This document shows positions 46,101 to 54,153 of a DNA stretch of 64,000 nucleotides, piece after piece. The notes beneath the pieces were generated by a model. That model searched no databases. It was not told the DNA's origin and was given only the letters and a program-made list of their open reading frames with translations. The DNA lies in contig DATKND010000116.1 of assembly GCA_035541475.1 (NCBI GenBank), positions 57,279 to 121,278 on the forward strand. Reading direction: 5' to 3'. Source of the stretch: DASUFZ01 sp035541475. GTDB taxonomy: Bacteria; Myxococcota_A; UBA9160; SMWR01. Within the stretch, counting starts at the first letter, position 1. Each line of letters starts with the position of its first letter. Made by a program: the position numbers and the translations under genes.

Positions 46101-46620
46101 GGCGCTCGCGGCGGAGCCCGCTGCCGCGGCCGGCGCGGTCGGCTTCGAGAGCCTGCCGGGTGCGCGCGCCGAGCGCCCGCACGGCGCGCGCTTCGGCACC
46201 CTGGTCCATGCCGTGCTCGCAGCCACGGACCTCGGCGCCGACTCCGCACGGCTGCGCGAGCTCGCCGCGCTCCAGGGCCGTCTGGTCGACGCGACACCGG
46301 AAGAGGTCGCGGCGGCGGCGCTCGCCGCCGAGCGCGCGCTCGCCCATCCCGTGCTCCGGCGCGCGGCGCGCGCGAGCGCGCTGCGGCGCGAGACGCCCGT
46401 GCTCTTGCGCCGCGACGACGGCCGCCTGGCGGAAGGCGTCGTCGACCTCGCCTTCCGCGAGCAGACGGATGCAGGCGCGCGTTGGACCGTCGTCGACTGG
46501 AAGACCGACCGCGAGCTCGGCGACCGGCGCGCCACGTACGAGCGTCAGGTCGCGCTCTACGCCGAGGCGATCGCGCGCGCGATGGGCGAGCCGGCCGAGG
46601 GGATGCTCCTCGTCGTCTGA
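43135..46620 (+). CDS. addA: AddA-like UvrD helicase-nuclease subunit
   Basis: 1161 residues of an SF1 helicase fused to a RecB-type nuclease. Walker A EAAAGTGKTT with Lys33, AVTFTEKAAGEMKLRL (motif Ia), STIHGFC, FVDEFQDTD (371-377), FVVGDPKQSIYRFR (motif III), then EGVRIMTAHKAKGLEFPVV and AYVAATRARDLLVV (motifs V-VI). The nuclease has Asp1104 and Asp1121/Lys1123 (VVDWKTD). With AddB it forms a dual-nuclease recombination enzyme, the AddAB type rather than RecBCD. Start overlaps addB. No gene follows for about 90 bases. Confidence 0.93.
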   Translation: MSARPLADTEARRRIREDLAVTLFVEAAAGTGKTTALVSRIVATLRAGLGALDGMVAVTFTEKAAGEMKLRLRAEIELALGRTSAGSDERERFERALEQLELARISTIHGFCADLLHERPVEARVDPLFAVANEDEQRRLLSRAFERWFQRELGDPPEGVRRILRRRPRAGGDGPRADLESALASLVEHRDFAAAWQRAPFERESAIDAALAQLAPLAELAARAEDPEDWLSKSLAEIARFVREIQLREQVAPRDYDGLEAELRTLSRGRLWGWKGRRRRFYAPGVPRDDVKAQRDAAKETLDRLREGCDADLAALLREELRGAVAAYEEEKRRAGCLDFVDLLLKARDLLVRDARVRRELQARTTHFFVDEFQDTDPLQVEILLLLAADDPDESDWRRARPAPGKLFVVGDPKQSIYRFRRAEVAIYEEVKARLLSLGPAHGATLLHLTTSFRSPPSLQSAVNAAFEPLIHAVPDRSQAEYVALEPARDEVVGRPTLIALPVPMPYSERGYLTDFATEQSLPDAVGAFVAWLVRESGWTVPVAGDDGQVREEPIRPRDVCLLFRRFKSFREDVTRGYVRALEARRIPHVLVGGRSFHDREEVLAIRNALAAIEWPDDALRVFATLRGPLFAHGDDALLAFRHRHGSLHPLQPIDEAALDDTTRPVAASLSLLASLHRARNRRPIADTLRRLLEALRAHAGIAIWPTGEQALANCLRLLDLARRFEQRGAPSFRAFVERLESDAQRGESQDAPVVEEGTEGVRIMTAHKAKGLEFPVVILCDPTCNATRDTPSRHVDPERGLWAEPLAGCAPRELLLHREEELARDAAEAVRLAYVAATRARDLLVVPAIADKEQEGGWLSALDPIVYPSRISAGEREAAPGCPAFGAEAVRVVAGGVRPRERYPSRESVRPGRLRPRAGSHTVVWWDPNALELGVEQRVGLRQQRLLEADRSSERATQGAQEHAAWQAARRARLEAGVRPSLAVATVTALAAEPAAAAGAVGFESLPGARAERPHGARFGTLVHAVLAATDLGADSARLRELAALQGRLVDATPEEVAAAALAAERALAHPVLRRAARASALRRETPVLLRRDDGRLAEGVVDLAFREQTDAGARWTVVDWKTDRELGDRRATYERQVALYAEAIARAMGEPAEGMLLVV

Positions 46621-46711
46621 GCGGCCGGGCTCGCAGGCGCGCGCCAGCAACTCTCCGCCGGAGCGATCAAGCCGGTCGTGCCGCCGGCCGATCCTCTCCC
46701 TTCGGGGAATC

Positions 46712-48598
46712 ATGAGTCGCGACCGGCATGCCTCGGCTCGCATCACGCGGACCTCGCGTCTCGCGTCGCTGCTCGCGCTCGGCATCGATTCCGAGCGCGT
46801 ATCCCCGGACACACAGCGCCGCATCCGCGTGCTCGCGGGCGCGACGTTCCTGTTGATCGGCACCGGCATCCTCCACGCGATCGAGTTCACGTGGCTCGGC
46901 GTGCCCGAGATCGCGGTCGCGATCGCAATCACGGCGCTGCTCGCGCTCGGGAACCTCGCGCTCCTGCGGCGCTCGCACGACCCGCTGCTCGGCGCGCACA
47001 TCGGGCTCGCGCTGCTCTCCGCGCTGCTCGGCTTCGGGATCTCGCGCACCGGCGGCTTCGCCAGCTCGTACGGGCTCTGGCTCTACGTCCTGCCGGTGGC
47101 GGCCGCGGTGGCGCTCGACCTGCGCGGAGTCGTGATCTGGGTCGGGATCACGCTCGCCGCGATGGTCGCCTTCTGGTCGCTCCCGCTCCTCGGCGTCGAC
47201 CTCGTGAGCCGCGTGCCGGCGTCGCTGCAGGCGGCGCAGGCGCTCTTCGACCAGTTCGTCGTGATGCTCGGGCTCGCCGCGGTCGGCGTCTCGTTCGTCG
47301 ACGGCCAGCGCCGCGCCGAGCGCGAGCTCGGCCGCGCCAACGACGAGCTCGAGCGGGAGAGCGCCTACGTGCGCCTGCTGATGCACGCGGCCGTCGCGGC
47401 CAACCAGGCCACCTCGCTCGACGAGGCGCTGCGCGAGTGCGCGAAGAGCGTCTGCCACGCGATGGGCTGGGCGGCGGGCCACGTGTACGCGGTCAACGAG
47501 CGGGGCGTCCTCGTGTCGCGCCGCATCGTCGTCGCCGAGGACGAGTCGCTCGGACCGCTCGTCGATCTCACGACCCAGCTCACCTTTCAGTCGGGCGAGG
47601 GGCTGCCCGGCCGCGCATTCGCCTGGCGCCGGCCCGTCGCGCTGCGGACCGAGGACTTCGAGACGGATTCGGGGCCCCGCATGGAGCTCGCGCGCTCGCT
47701 CGGCCTGCGCGCCGGCTTCGCGATCCCGGTGCTCGCGCACGGCGAGGTGGTGGCCGTGGTCGAGTTCGCGTCGCGCGAGCTGCTGCCGCAGGACGAGCGC
47801 TTCGAGCCCGTGCTGACCCTGGTCGGCGCCCAGCTCGGCCGCGCCGCCGAGCGCGCCGAGCTCGAGGAGAAGCTTCGCCAGGTGCAGAAGCTCGAGGCAA
47901 TCGCGCAGCTCGCGGCCGGGCTCGCGCACGAGATCAACAACCCGATGGCCTACGTGCGCACCAATCTGAACGTGCTGCGCAGCGACTGGGACGAGCTGCG
48001 CAAGGAGCTCGAGGCGCAGGGCGACTCCTCGCGCTCGCTGCGACTCGCGGAGTGTGACGACCTGCTGGCCGAGAGCGCCGAGGGCGTCGACCGCACGATC
48101 GCGATCGTGCGCGACGTCCGCGATCTCGCGCACGGCGCGAACGCCGCCGCCGAGCCCTTCGATCTCGACGATGTGGTGGACGAGGCGCTACGCGTGGCCG
48201 GCGCGCAGGCGGGTCCCGGCGTCCGCATCGAGCGCGTGAGCGGCGCGCTGCCGACCTTGCGCGGATCCGCGGGCCGGCTGCGCCAGGTGGTGCTGAACCT
48301 CGTCGTGAACGCGATCCACGCGGTCGGCGCGCGGGGCGTCGTACGCGTGACGACGGAGCTGCGCGGGCGCCAGGCGCTGATGCGCGTCGAGGACGACGGC
48401 CCCGGCATCGACCCCGACGTCCGTGCGCGCCTGTTCGAGCCGTTCTTCACGACCAAGCCGGTCGGCCAGGGCACCGGCCTCGGGCTCTACGTCTCCTACG
48501 AGATCGTGCGCGCCCACGGCGGCGAGATCCGCGTCGACTCGGAGCCGGGGCGCGGGAGTCGGTTCGAGGTGCGGCTACCCCTTCCGGCGGATCGTTAA
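46712..48598 (+). CDS. Membrane sensor histidine kinase with GAF domain
   Basis: A 628-residue kinase. About six helices lie between residues 40 and 195, followed by a short coiled coil, a GAF domain (~215-380; AAVAANQATSLDEALRECA to FASRELLPQDERF), a HisKA dimerisation domain with phospho-acceptor His406 in GLAHEINNPMAYV, and a HATPase domain with RQVVLNLVVNAIHAVG (N box), VEDDGPGIDPDVR and GQGTGLGLYVSYEIV. No partner response regulator is adjacent, so it is an orphan kinase; the signal is unknown. Start ATG 46712 has GGGGAA upstream. Its TAA shares TTAA with the convergent amidohydrolase. Confidence 0.9.
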   Translation: MSRDRHASARITRTSRLASLLALGIDSERVSPDTQRRIRVLAGATFLLIGTGILHAIEFTWLGVPEIAVAIAITALLALGNLALLRRSHDPLLGAHIGLALLSALLGFGISRTGGFASSYGLWLYVLPVAAAVALDLRGVVIWVGITLAAMVAFWSLPLLGVDLVSRVPASLQAAQALFDQFVVMLGLAAVGVSFVDGQRRAERELGRANDELERESAYVRLLMHAAVAANQATSLDEALRECAKSVCHAMGWAAGHVYAVNERGVLVSRRIVVAEDESLGPLVDLTTQLTFQSGEGLPGRAFAWRRPVALRTEDFETDSGPRMELARSLGLRAGFAIPVLAHGEVVAVVEFASRELLPQDERFEPVLTLVGAQLGRAAERAELEEKLRQVQKLEAIAQLAAGLAHEINNPMAYVRTNLNVLRSDWDELRKELEAQGDSSRSLRLAECDDLLAESAEGVDRTIAIVRDVRDLAHGANAAAEPFDLDDVVDEALRVAGAQAGPGVRIERVSGALPTLRGSAGRLRQVVLNLVVNAIHAVGARGVVRVTTELRGRQALMRVEDDGPGIDPDVRARLFEPFFTTKPVGQGTGLGLYVSYEIVRAHGGEIRVDSEPGRGSRFEVRLPLPADR

Positions 48599-49779
48599 AC
48601 GGGTCGAGGGCGAACGAGCCCCATGCCGTTCTCGCGCATCACGAGCCGGATGTCGGCCGGCGAGAAGCCGGTCAGGTCGTCCACGAACTCGCAGGGCTCG
48701 GCCAGCCCTTCGCCGTGCGGGAAGTCGGAGCCGAAGAGCATGTGGTCGGCGCCGATCTCGTCGCGCAGCTCCGGCAACGGATCTTCGTAGTACGGCGACA
48801 CCCAGACGTGACGCCGGAAGGCCTCGACCGGATCCTGCCCGAAGGCGAACGGCATCTGCCCGTAGGCTTTCTCGAAGCGCTTCAGCAGCCCCGGCACCCA
48901 CGACGAGCCGGTCTCGATCGTCGCGATGCGGAGGTTCTTGTGGCGGTCGAGCAGACCGCCGCAGAAGAGCGCGGCGAGCAGGTCGGCGACCGGCTGCGGC
49001 GAGAGGCACAGGCGCATCGGGTTGAAGTCGAAGGACTTGAAGTCGCCGCCGACGCCCCAGGCCTCGGCGAACTTCAGGTAGCCGGAGTCGCCCGAGTGGT
49101 ACGCGACCGTGATGCCGGCCTCGTTCACGCGCGCCCAGAACGGATCGAAGCGCGCATCCGCGGGCGAGACGCTCGCCGACGGCGTGACGACGGGCGCCGC
49201 GCGCATCACGACCACGCGCGCGCCGCGCGAGAGCGCCCACTCGAGCTCGGCGACCGCCGCGTCGACGTCGACCAGGGTGATGTAGGGCGCCGCGAACAGC
49301 CGATCTCGATAGGCGAAGCCCCAGTCATCGTCCATCCAGCGGTTGAAGGCGCGGAAGGCCGCGACGAGCGCCTCGGGATCGTGGTGCAGCGACTCCTCCA
49401 TGCCGACGCCGAGTGTCGGGAAGAGGAAGCAGGCGCCGAGGTTCTGCGAGTCCATCAGCGCGAGGCGCGCGTCTCGCTGTCGATAGGCCGGGTTGATCGG
49501 CTCGAGCTCGCCGAAGATCTCGCGGATGCTCTTCCCTTCCGGGTTGCGGCCGCGGAAGTACTCGTCGAGACAGCCGGGCTTCGCGACCGGATCGAAAGTC
49601 GGGTTCGGGATGAAGCGGTTGACCTTCCCGCCGACGAGCAGGGTCTTGCGCCCGCCGACGTCGGCCCACTGCATCGCGCGCCGGGCCATGCGCGGATCCA
49701 TGTGGCGCGTGAAGGCGTCCTCGGCCTCGTAGTAGTGGTTGTCGGCGTCGAACGCGGCGAAGTCGAGCGCGTGGCTCAT
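48595..49779 (-). CDS. Amidohydrolase-2 family metal-dependent hydrolase
   Basis: This 394-residue TIM-barrel hydrolase of the ACMSD-like amidohydrolase-2 family contains FDADNHYYEAEDAF at the start (in place of the common DxHxxE), then PTLGVG, VAYHSGDSG (metal His), ATIETGSSW and MLFGSDFPHGEG near the end (catalytic Asp). These enzymes decarboxylate or hydrolyse ring-cleavage or acyl products; exact reaction unknown. Strong GGAGG ribosome site before the ATG at 49779. It diverges from the TetR gene, a common place for a repressor's target. It is a distant paralogue of the gene at 59843. Confidence 0.87.
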   Translation of the reverse strand: MSHALDFAAFDADNHYYEAEDAFTRHMDPRMARRAMQWADVGGRKTLLVGGKVNRFIPNPTFDPVAKPGCLDEYFRGRNPEGKSIREIFGELEPINPAYRQRDARLALMDSQNLGACFLFPTLGVGMEESLHHDPEALVAAFRAFNRWMDDDWGFAYRDRLFAAPYITLVDVDAAVAELEWALSRGARVVVMRAAPVVTPSASVSPADARFDPFWARVNEAGITVAYHSGDSGYLKFAEAWGVGGDFKSFDFNPMRLCLSPQPVADLLAALFCGGLLDRHKNLRIATIETGSSWVPGLLKRFEKAYGQMPFAFGQDPVEAFRRHVWVSPYYEDPLPELRDEIGADHMLFGSDFPHGEGLAEPCEFVDDLTGFSPADIRLVMRENGMGLVRPRPV

Positions 49780-49822
49780 GGGAGGTCCTCCTCGACAGGG
49801 GAGCAGGCGAATGGAATACTAG

Positions 49823-49840
49823 GGTTCGTCGATCTGAACC
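49823..49840. promoter_or_regulatory. Dyad GGTTC-N8-GAACC, candidate TetR operator
   Basis: Inverted repeat in the 85-base gap between the amidohydrolase and the TetR gene, with an outer GAAT (49814-49817) and ATTC (49844-49847) that make the symmetry larger. Position and size suit a TetR-family operator controlling both genes. No binding evidence. Confidence 0.4.
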
Positions 49841-49864
49841 GCAATTCATGATTCTGGAGGGTCC

Positions 49865-50515
49865 GTGCCCGCTCGGCGCCACACGCGACAGCGCGTCCGC
49901 GAGGCGCGCCAGGATGCCTACCGCAGCCTGATCCTCGAGTCGGCGCAGCGCGTCTTCGCGCAGCGCGGCTACGACGCGGTGAAGGTGCAGGAGATCGCCG
50001 ACGAGGCCGGCATCGCGACCGGCACCGTCTACGCGATCTTCGATTCGAAGCAGGAGCTCTACCGCGCGATCCACCGCGTGAACCTCGAGGAGCTCGCCAA
50101 GCGCTATGCCGAGATCCCCGGCGACCGCGACACGCGCGACGTGATCTGCGATCGCATCACCGTCTCGACGCGCTTCCTGATCGAGCGCCCCGACTACCTC
50201 CGCATCTACCTGCGCGAGGCGGCCGGCTGGGGCTTCGACGCGAGCGCCTTGCCGCGAGTCGCGGCCGACTTCACGGATCCCGCGCTCTACCGGCGCGGCG
50301 TCGAGCACGGCGAGCTCGTCGACGAGGACCCCGAGCTGCTCCAGAGCCTCGCGATGTCCACCGGCCACGTGATCCTCTATCACTGGCTGAAGGACGGCAT
50401 GCGCGAGTCGGCCGACGAGCTCGTCGAGCGCATCCGCGCGCACACGGAACGGACGCTCTTCGCTAGGCCCCTCGCTTCGGATCCCGCGGCAGCCCGAGCC
50501 CGCGCTCGCCGATGA
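49865..50515 (+). CDS. TetR-family transcriptional regulator
   Basis: A 216-residue TetR regulator. The helix-turn-helix is at about residues 20-65 (ILESAQRVFAQRGYDAVKVQEIADEAGIATGTVYAIFDSKQ... pattern, with the turn at EAGIATGTVY). The C-terminal ligand domain has no assigned inducer. GTG start with GGAGG nine bases ahead. Its last 53 bases overlap the 3' end of the convergent acyl-CoA dehydrogenase gene. It probably represses the divergent amidohydrolase and perhaps the dehydrogenase pair; acyl-CoA or a steroid-like ligand would fit. Confidence 0.9.
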   Translation: MPARRHTRQRVREARQDAYRSLILESAQRVFAQRGYDAVKVQEIADEAGIATGTVYAIFDSKQELYRAIHRVNLEELAKRYAEIPGDRDTRDVICDRITVSTRFLIERPDYLRIYLREAAGWGFDASALPRVAADFTDPALYRRGVEHGELVDEDPELLQSLAMSTGHVILYHWLKDGMRESADELVERIRAHTERTLFARPLASDPAAARARARR

Positions 50516-51671
50516 TGTTGCGCTGGATGTTGGAGGCGCCGCCCGCGATCGAGGGACCGAGCGAGAAGAGGTAGTTGTAGATCGCGCCGCTCGGCGTGCC
50601 GGTCGTGTCGTAGACGCTCTCCTCGCGGAAGTCGGGCTCGAGCAGGCCGTCGCCGCCGACGAGGTCGTAGGCCGCGCGCGCCACGCGCTGCATCACGTCC
50701 GTCGAGTAGAGCTTGATCATCATCATCGGCAGCATGACCTCGAGCTCCTCGCCGCGGACGCTGGCCGAGAGCATGCGCAGGTTGCAGGTCTCGACCGCGC
50801 GCACGTAGCCCTCGATCTCGGCGAGGCGGTCGCGCACGGCGGAATCCTCGATCGCGGGGCGCCCGCCGCGCAAGGTCGTGCGCGCGCGCGCGACGAGCTG
50901 CTCGAACTGCTGCGTCAGCAGCTTCGGGTTGCCGATCAGGTTGCGCTCGTGGACGAGGGTCGCGCGAGAGACGGCCCAGCCCTCGCCGCGCCGGCCGACG
51001 ATGTTCTCCGCCGGCGTGCGCGCGCCGTCGAAGAAGACCTCGTTGAACTCCATGCTGCCCGTCATCTGCTTCAGCGGGCGGACGTCGATGCCCGGCGCCT
51101 TCATGTCGACGAGCAGGTACGAGATGCCGGCGTGCTTCGCCGCGCCGGGCTCGGTGCGGAAGAGGCCGAACATCATGTGGGCCTCGCGTGCGTTGCTGGT
51201 CCAGATCTTCTGGCCGCGCAGCACCCACGCGTCTCCCTCCAAGGTCGCGGTCGCCTGCAAGGACGCGAGGTCGCTGCCGGCGTTCGGCTCGCTGTAACCC
51301 TGACACCAGCGGAGCGTGCCGGCCAGAGTCGGCGGGACGAAGCGGCGCTTCTGCGCCTCGGTGCCGAACTGCAGCAAGGTCGGCGCGAGCATGCCGGCGC
51401 CCTGATCGAGCCGGTTGCCCGGCGCGCCCGCGCGCGTGTACTCCTCCTGGATGATCCGGTCCTTCAGCGCGTCGTGCGGTTGGCCCGAGCCGCCGTATTC
51501 GACGGGGATGCTTCGGTAGACGTAGCCGCGCTCGATGCCGCGCTGCCGGAAGATCCGCTCCTGCTCGGCGCGCGGGCGCTCCGCCTCCGCGCCGCGGAGC
51601 GGCCAGCCCGCGAGAAACGCGCGCAGCTCCGCTCGGAAGGATTCGTACTCGGCGCCGTAGCGGAGGTCCAC
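50463..51671 (-). CDS. Acyl-CoA dehydrogenase, large subunit of a probable heteromeric pair
   Basis: 402 residues. Conserved blocks are YSEPNAGSDLASLQ, WVLRGQKIWTSNAREAHMM, LKQMTGSMEFNEVFFDG and a C-terminal SNIQRNIIGERGLGLPRD. The usual catalytic E-G-T block near the end is replaced by IAGGASNIQ, so the base must lie elsewhere or in the partner. GTG start overlaps the smaller dehydrogenase stop (TAGTG). Paired unlike acyl-CoA dehydrogenases like this form alpha2-beta2 enzymes (FadE28/FadE29-like) for steroid side chains in mycobacteria. Tail overlaps the TetR gene by 53 bases. Confidence 0.88.
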   Translation of the reverse strand: MDLRYGAEYESFRAELRAFLAGWPLRGAEAERPRAEQERIFRQRGIERGYVYRSIPVEYGGSGQPHDALKDRIIQEEYTRAGAPGNRLDQGAGMLAPTLLQFGTEAQKRRFVPPTLAGTLRWCQGYSEPNAGSDLASLQATATLEGDAWVLRGQKIWTSNAREAHMMFGLFRTEPGAAKHAGISYLLVDMKAPGIDVRPLKQMTGSMEFNEVFFDGARTPAENIVGRRGEGWAVSRATLVHERNLIGNPKLLTQQFEQLVARARTTLRGGRPAIEDSAVRDRLAEIEGYVRAVETCNLRMLSASVRGEELEVMLPMMMIKLYSTDVMQRVARAAYDLVGGDGLLEPDFREESVYDTTGTPSGAIYNYLFSLGPSIAGGASNIQRNIIGERGLGLPRDPKRGA

Positions 51672-52747
51672 TACCAGCCTCCCATCGCGGCACAGCGCGC
51701 GCGGTGGTGCGCCGGCGCGCCGAGGAACGCGCGGTCGAAGAGCGCGCGCTTCATCCAGATCTGCACGTCGCACTCCCAGGTGAAGCCGAGACCGCCGTGG
51801 AGCTCGACCGCCGAGCGCGCGACCTCCGCCGCGCGCTCGGTGAGGTGGTGCTTGGCGATCGCGGCCGCGCGCGGCGCCTCGTCCGGCAGGTGATCCCACG
51901 CGTGCGCGGCGTACCAGAAGAGGCCGCGCGCGGGCTCGATCTGCGTCGCCATGTCGGCGAGCTGGTGCTTCACGGCCTGGAAGCCCGCGATCGGCTGGCC
52001 GAACTGCTGACGCGATTTCGCGTAGGCCACCGTCATCTGCACGAGCTGCCAGGCCGCGCCGAAGGCGTCGGCGGCGCACAGCACGAGACCGGCGTCGCGA
52101 AGGCGCGCGCTCGCGCCGGGCGCTGCCGCTAGCGGCTCGCAGGCCGCGCCCTCGAAGCGGAGCGTCGCGACGGGCCGCGTGCGATCGAGTCCCGCCTCGG
52201 GCTCCGCGACGACGCCCGCCCCGCGCGAGACCAGCGCGAGGCCGCCGCCCGCCGTGCCGACGACGATCAGATCCGCGTCGACGCCGGCCGGCACGTGGCG
52301 CTTGCGGCCGCGCAGCGGGCCGCCGTCGGCGCGAAGCCGCCAGCTCTCCGGATCCCACGCGTCGCCCTCTTCGGCCAGCGCGACGCTCCCCAGTGACGCG
52401 CCCGACGCCAGCGCCGGCAGCCAGCGCTCCTTCTGCGCGGAGCTGCCGGCGAGATTCAAGGCGATACACGCGAGCACGTGGCCGAGAAAGGGCGCGGGCA
52501 GCGCGCCGGCACCCATCTGCTCGGCGACGAGAGAACCCTCGAGCAGCTCGAGCCCCGCGCCGCCATAGGCCTCCGGCACGACGAGACCCGTCACGCCCAT
52601 CTCGGAGAGGCCCTTCCAGAGCGCGGGTTCGTTGCCGCGACCGGCCTCGAAGCGCTCTCGCAGGCGCGGCGGCGGACACTCCGTCGCGACGAAGCTCCGC
52701 AGGGTCTCCTGCAGGAGCTTCTGCTCCTCCGTCAGGCCGAAGTGCAC
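51671..52747 (-). CDS. Acyl-CoA dehydrogenase, small subunit of a probable heteromeric pair
   Basis: 358 residues, short for the family. FGLTEEQKLLQETLRSFVA opens the N-terminal helical domain; EAYGGAGLELLEGSLVAEQMG follows; the flavin-contacting middle is reduced, while YAKSRQQFGQPIAGFQAVKHQLADM and AVELHGGLGFTWECD are kept. Such reduced partners supply part of the FAD or acyl pocket in alpha2-beta2 enzymes. Coupled by TAGTG to the larger subunit. GTG start near 52747; upstream lies a repeat copy and then the divergent flavin monooxygenase. Confidence 0.86.
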   Translation of the reverse strand: MHFGLTEEQKLLQETLRSFVATECPPPRLRERFEAGRGNEPALWKGLSEMGVTGLVVPEAYGGAGLELLEGSLVAEQMGAGALPAPFLGHVLACIALNLAGSSAQKERWLPALASGASLGSVALAEEGDAWDPESWRLRADGGPLRGRKRHVPAGVDADLIVVGTAGGGLALVSRGAGVVAEPEAGLDRTRPVATLRFEGAACEPLAAAPGASARLRDAGLVLCAADAFGAAWQLVQMTVAYAKSRQQFGQPIAGFQAVKHQLADMATQIEPARGLFWYAAHAWDHLPDEAPRAAAIAKHHLTERAAEVARSAVELHGGLGFTWECDVQIWMKRALFDRAFLGAPAHHRARCAAMGGW

Positions 52748-52796
52748 GGGGGCTCCTCCGAGAGGCGGAGACGTTTAGGGGATCTTGACGGCGCTG

Positions 52797-52888
52797 CAAG
52801 CGCGAAGCGCGCGCAGCGAGGGCAAGCCGTCGGGCGCGCAGCGAGGCGGAGTCGAGCGGAGATCGGACGAACCTGCCGAGCGAAGATC
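52797..52888 (-). repeat. Dispersed GC-rich repeat, copy D (reverse orientation, partly doubled)
   Basis: On the minus strand GACTCCGCCTCGCTGCGCGC (52835-52854) matches the core with two differences. CTCGCTGCGCGC recurs at about 52811-52822, and ATCTTCGCTCGGC at 52876-52888 matches the front of copy A. It fills most of the 168-base divergent gap between the dehydrogenase pair and the flavin monooxygenase. Confidence 0.55.
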
Positions 52889-52915
52889 AGAGAAATCCCC
52901 GAAAGTCACCTGAAG

Positions 52916-54136
52916 ATGCCCCGCGTACTCGTCGTCGGAGCCGGGCCCGCGGGCGCCGGACTCGCGGTCCTCCTCGCCGCGCGCGGGATCGAGGTCGCGC
53001 TGCTCGAGCGACAGCTCGACTTCGCGCGCGAGTTCCGCGGCGAGATCCTGATGCCTTCCGGCATCGAAGCGCTCGAGCAGATGGGGCTCGGCCCGCTGCT
53101 CGAGACGGTCCCGCACGCGGAGCCCGACTCGCTCGACGTGTATCTGAACCGGCGCCTTGGCTTCTCGTTCCGATTCGACGCGGACACGATCGCCGGCTTC
53201 TTTCGCGGGCGCCGGCCGATCGCCGTCTCGCAGCCGGCGCTGCTCGAGTCGATCGTGCGCGAGGCCGCGAAGGCGCCGGGCTTCGAGCTCCTGCGCGGCG
53301 CGACGGCGCGCGATCTGCTCGTCGAGGGCAGACGCGTGGCCGGCGTCCGCGCGCACACGGCCGAGGGCGAGTGCATCCTGCGCGCGGACCTCGTGATCGG
53401 CGCTGACGGCAGAGCGTCGGCCGTGCGCCGACACGGCGGCTTCGCCGTGCGCGAGCAGGCGCCGCCGATGGACATCGTATGGTTCAAGGTGCCGGCGCTC
53501 GGTGACTTCCGCGGCGCGCGCGCCTACATCGGACGGGGTCACCTGCTGATCGCCTACCACACCTGGGACGATCGCCTCCAGATCGCATGGGCGATCCTGA
53601 AGGGCGGCTTCGGCGAGCTGCGGCGGCGCGGAATCGCAGAGTGGGTCGAGCAGATGGCCGAGTCCGTGACTCCCGACCTCGCCGCGCACCTGCGCGCGCA
53701 TCGCGACGCCCTCGTGCATCCCTTCCTGCTCGACGCCGTCTCCGACCGCGTCGCGCGCTGGAGCGCCCCCGGCGTGCTGCTCCTCGGCGACGCCGCGCAC
53801 ACGATGTCGCCGGTCGGCGGGCAGGGGCTGAACGTCGCGCTGCGCGACGCGATCGTCGCGGCCAATCATCTCGTGCCGGCGCTGCGCGCCGGCCTGGCGC
53901 CCGACGCGCTCGACGCGGCCGCCCGCGCGACCTCTACGGAGCGCCTGCCCGAGATCGCTCGGATCCAGCGCGCGCAGGCGCTGCCGCCGCGCCTGATCTT
54001 CTCGCGCGCCTGGTGGGGCGAGCCGCTGCGGCGCGCGATCGGCGCCGCGGCTCGCGCGGGTGTCGGCGCGCGCCTCTCGCTCGCGACGGCGGAGCTCTTC
54101 CTCTTCGGAGCGGCGCCGGTCCACCTGCGCGTGTGA
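52916..54136 (+). CDS. FAD-dependent aromatic-ring-type monooxygenase (PHBH fold)
   Basis: 406 residues of the p-hydroxybenzoate-hydroxylase-fold group: RVLVVGAGPAGAGLAVLLAARG (GxGxxG at the start), LVIGADGRASAVRRHGG (DG motif) and GVLLLGDAAHTMSPVGGQGLNVALRDA (GD motif that binds FAD ribityl). These enzymes use NAD(P)H and O2 to hydroxylate phenols or oxidise related rings. The ATG at 52916 lacks a good ribosome site, and the upstream gap is mostly repeat. Substrate unknown; a route shared with the acyl-CoA dehydrogenase pair is possible only from proximity. Confidence 0.88.
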   Translation: MPRVLVVGAGPAGAGLAVLLAARGIEVALLERQLDFAREFRGEILMPSGIEALEQMGLGPLLETVPHAEPDSLDVYLNRRLGFSFRFDADTIAGFFRGRRPIAVSQPALLESIVREAAKAPGFELLRGATARDLLVEGRRVAGVRAHTAEGECILRADLVIGADGRASAVRRHGGFAVREQAPPMDIVWFKVPALGDFRGARAYIGRGHLLIAYHTWDDRLQIAWAILKGGFGELRRRGIAEWVEQMAESVTPDLAAHLRAHRDALVHPFLLDAVSDRVARWSAPGVLLLGDAAHTMSPVGGQGLNVALRDAIVAANHLVPALRAGLAPDALDAAARATSTERLPEIARIQRAQALPPRLIFSRAWWGEPLRRAIGAAARAGVGARLSLATAELFLFGAAPVHLRV

Positions 54137-54138
54137 CG

Positions 54139-54144
54139 TAGAAT
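54139..54144 (+). promoter_or_regulatory. -10-like box TAGAAT of the GH3 gene
   Basis: TAGAAT ends nine bases before the ATG at 54154 and sits just after the monooxygenase stop. Confidence 0.4.
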
Positions 54145-54153
54145 GCGCCGAGG

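Noticed and set aside
46621..46711. Terminator after addA
   Set aside because: The gap has GC-rich dyads but no T-run, and nothing convincing stands out from background in this GC-rich DNA.
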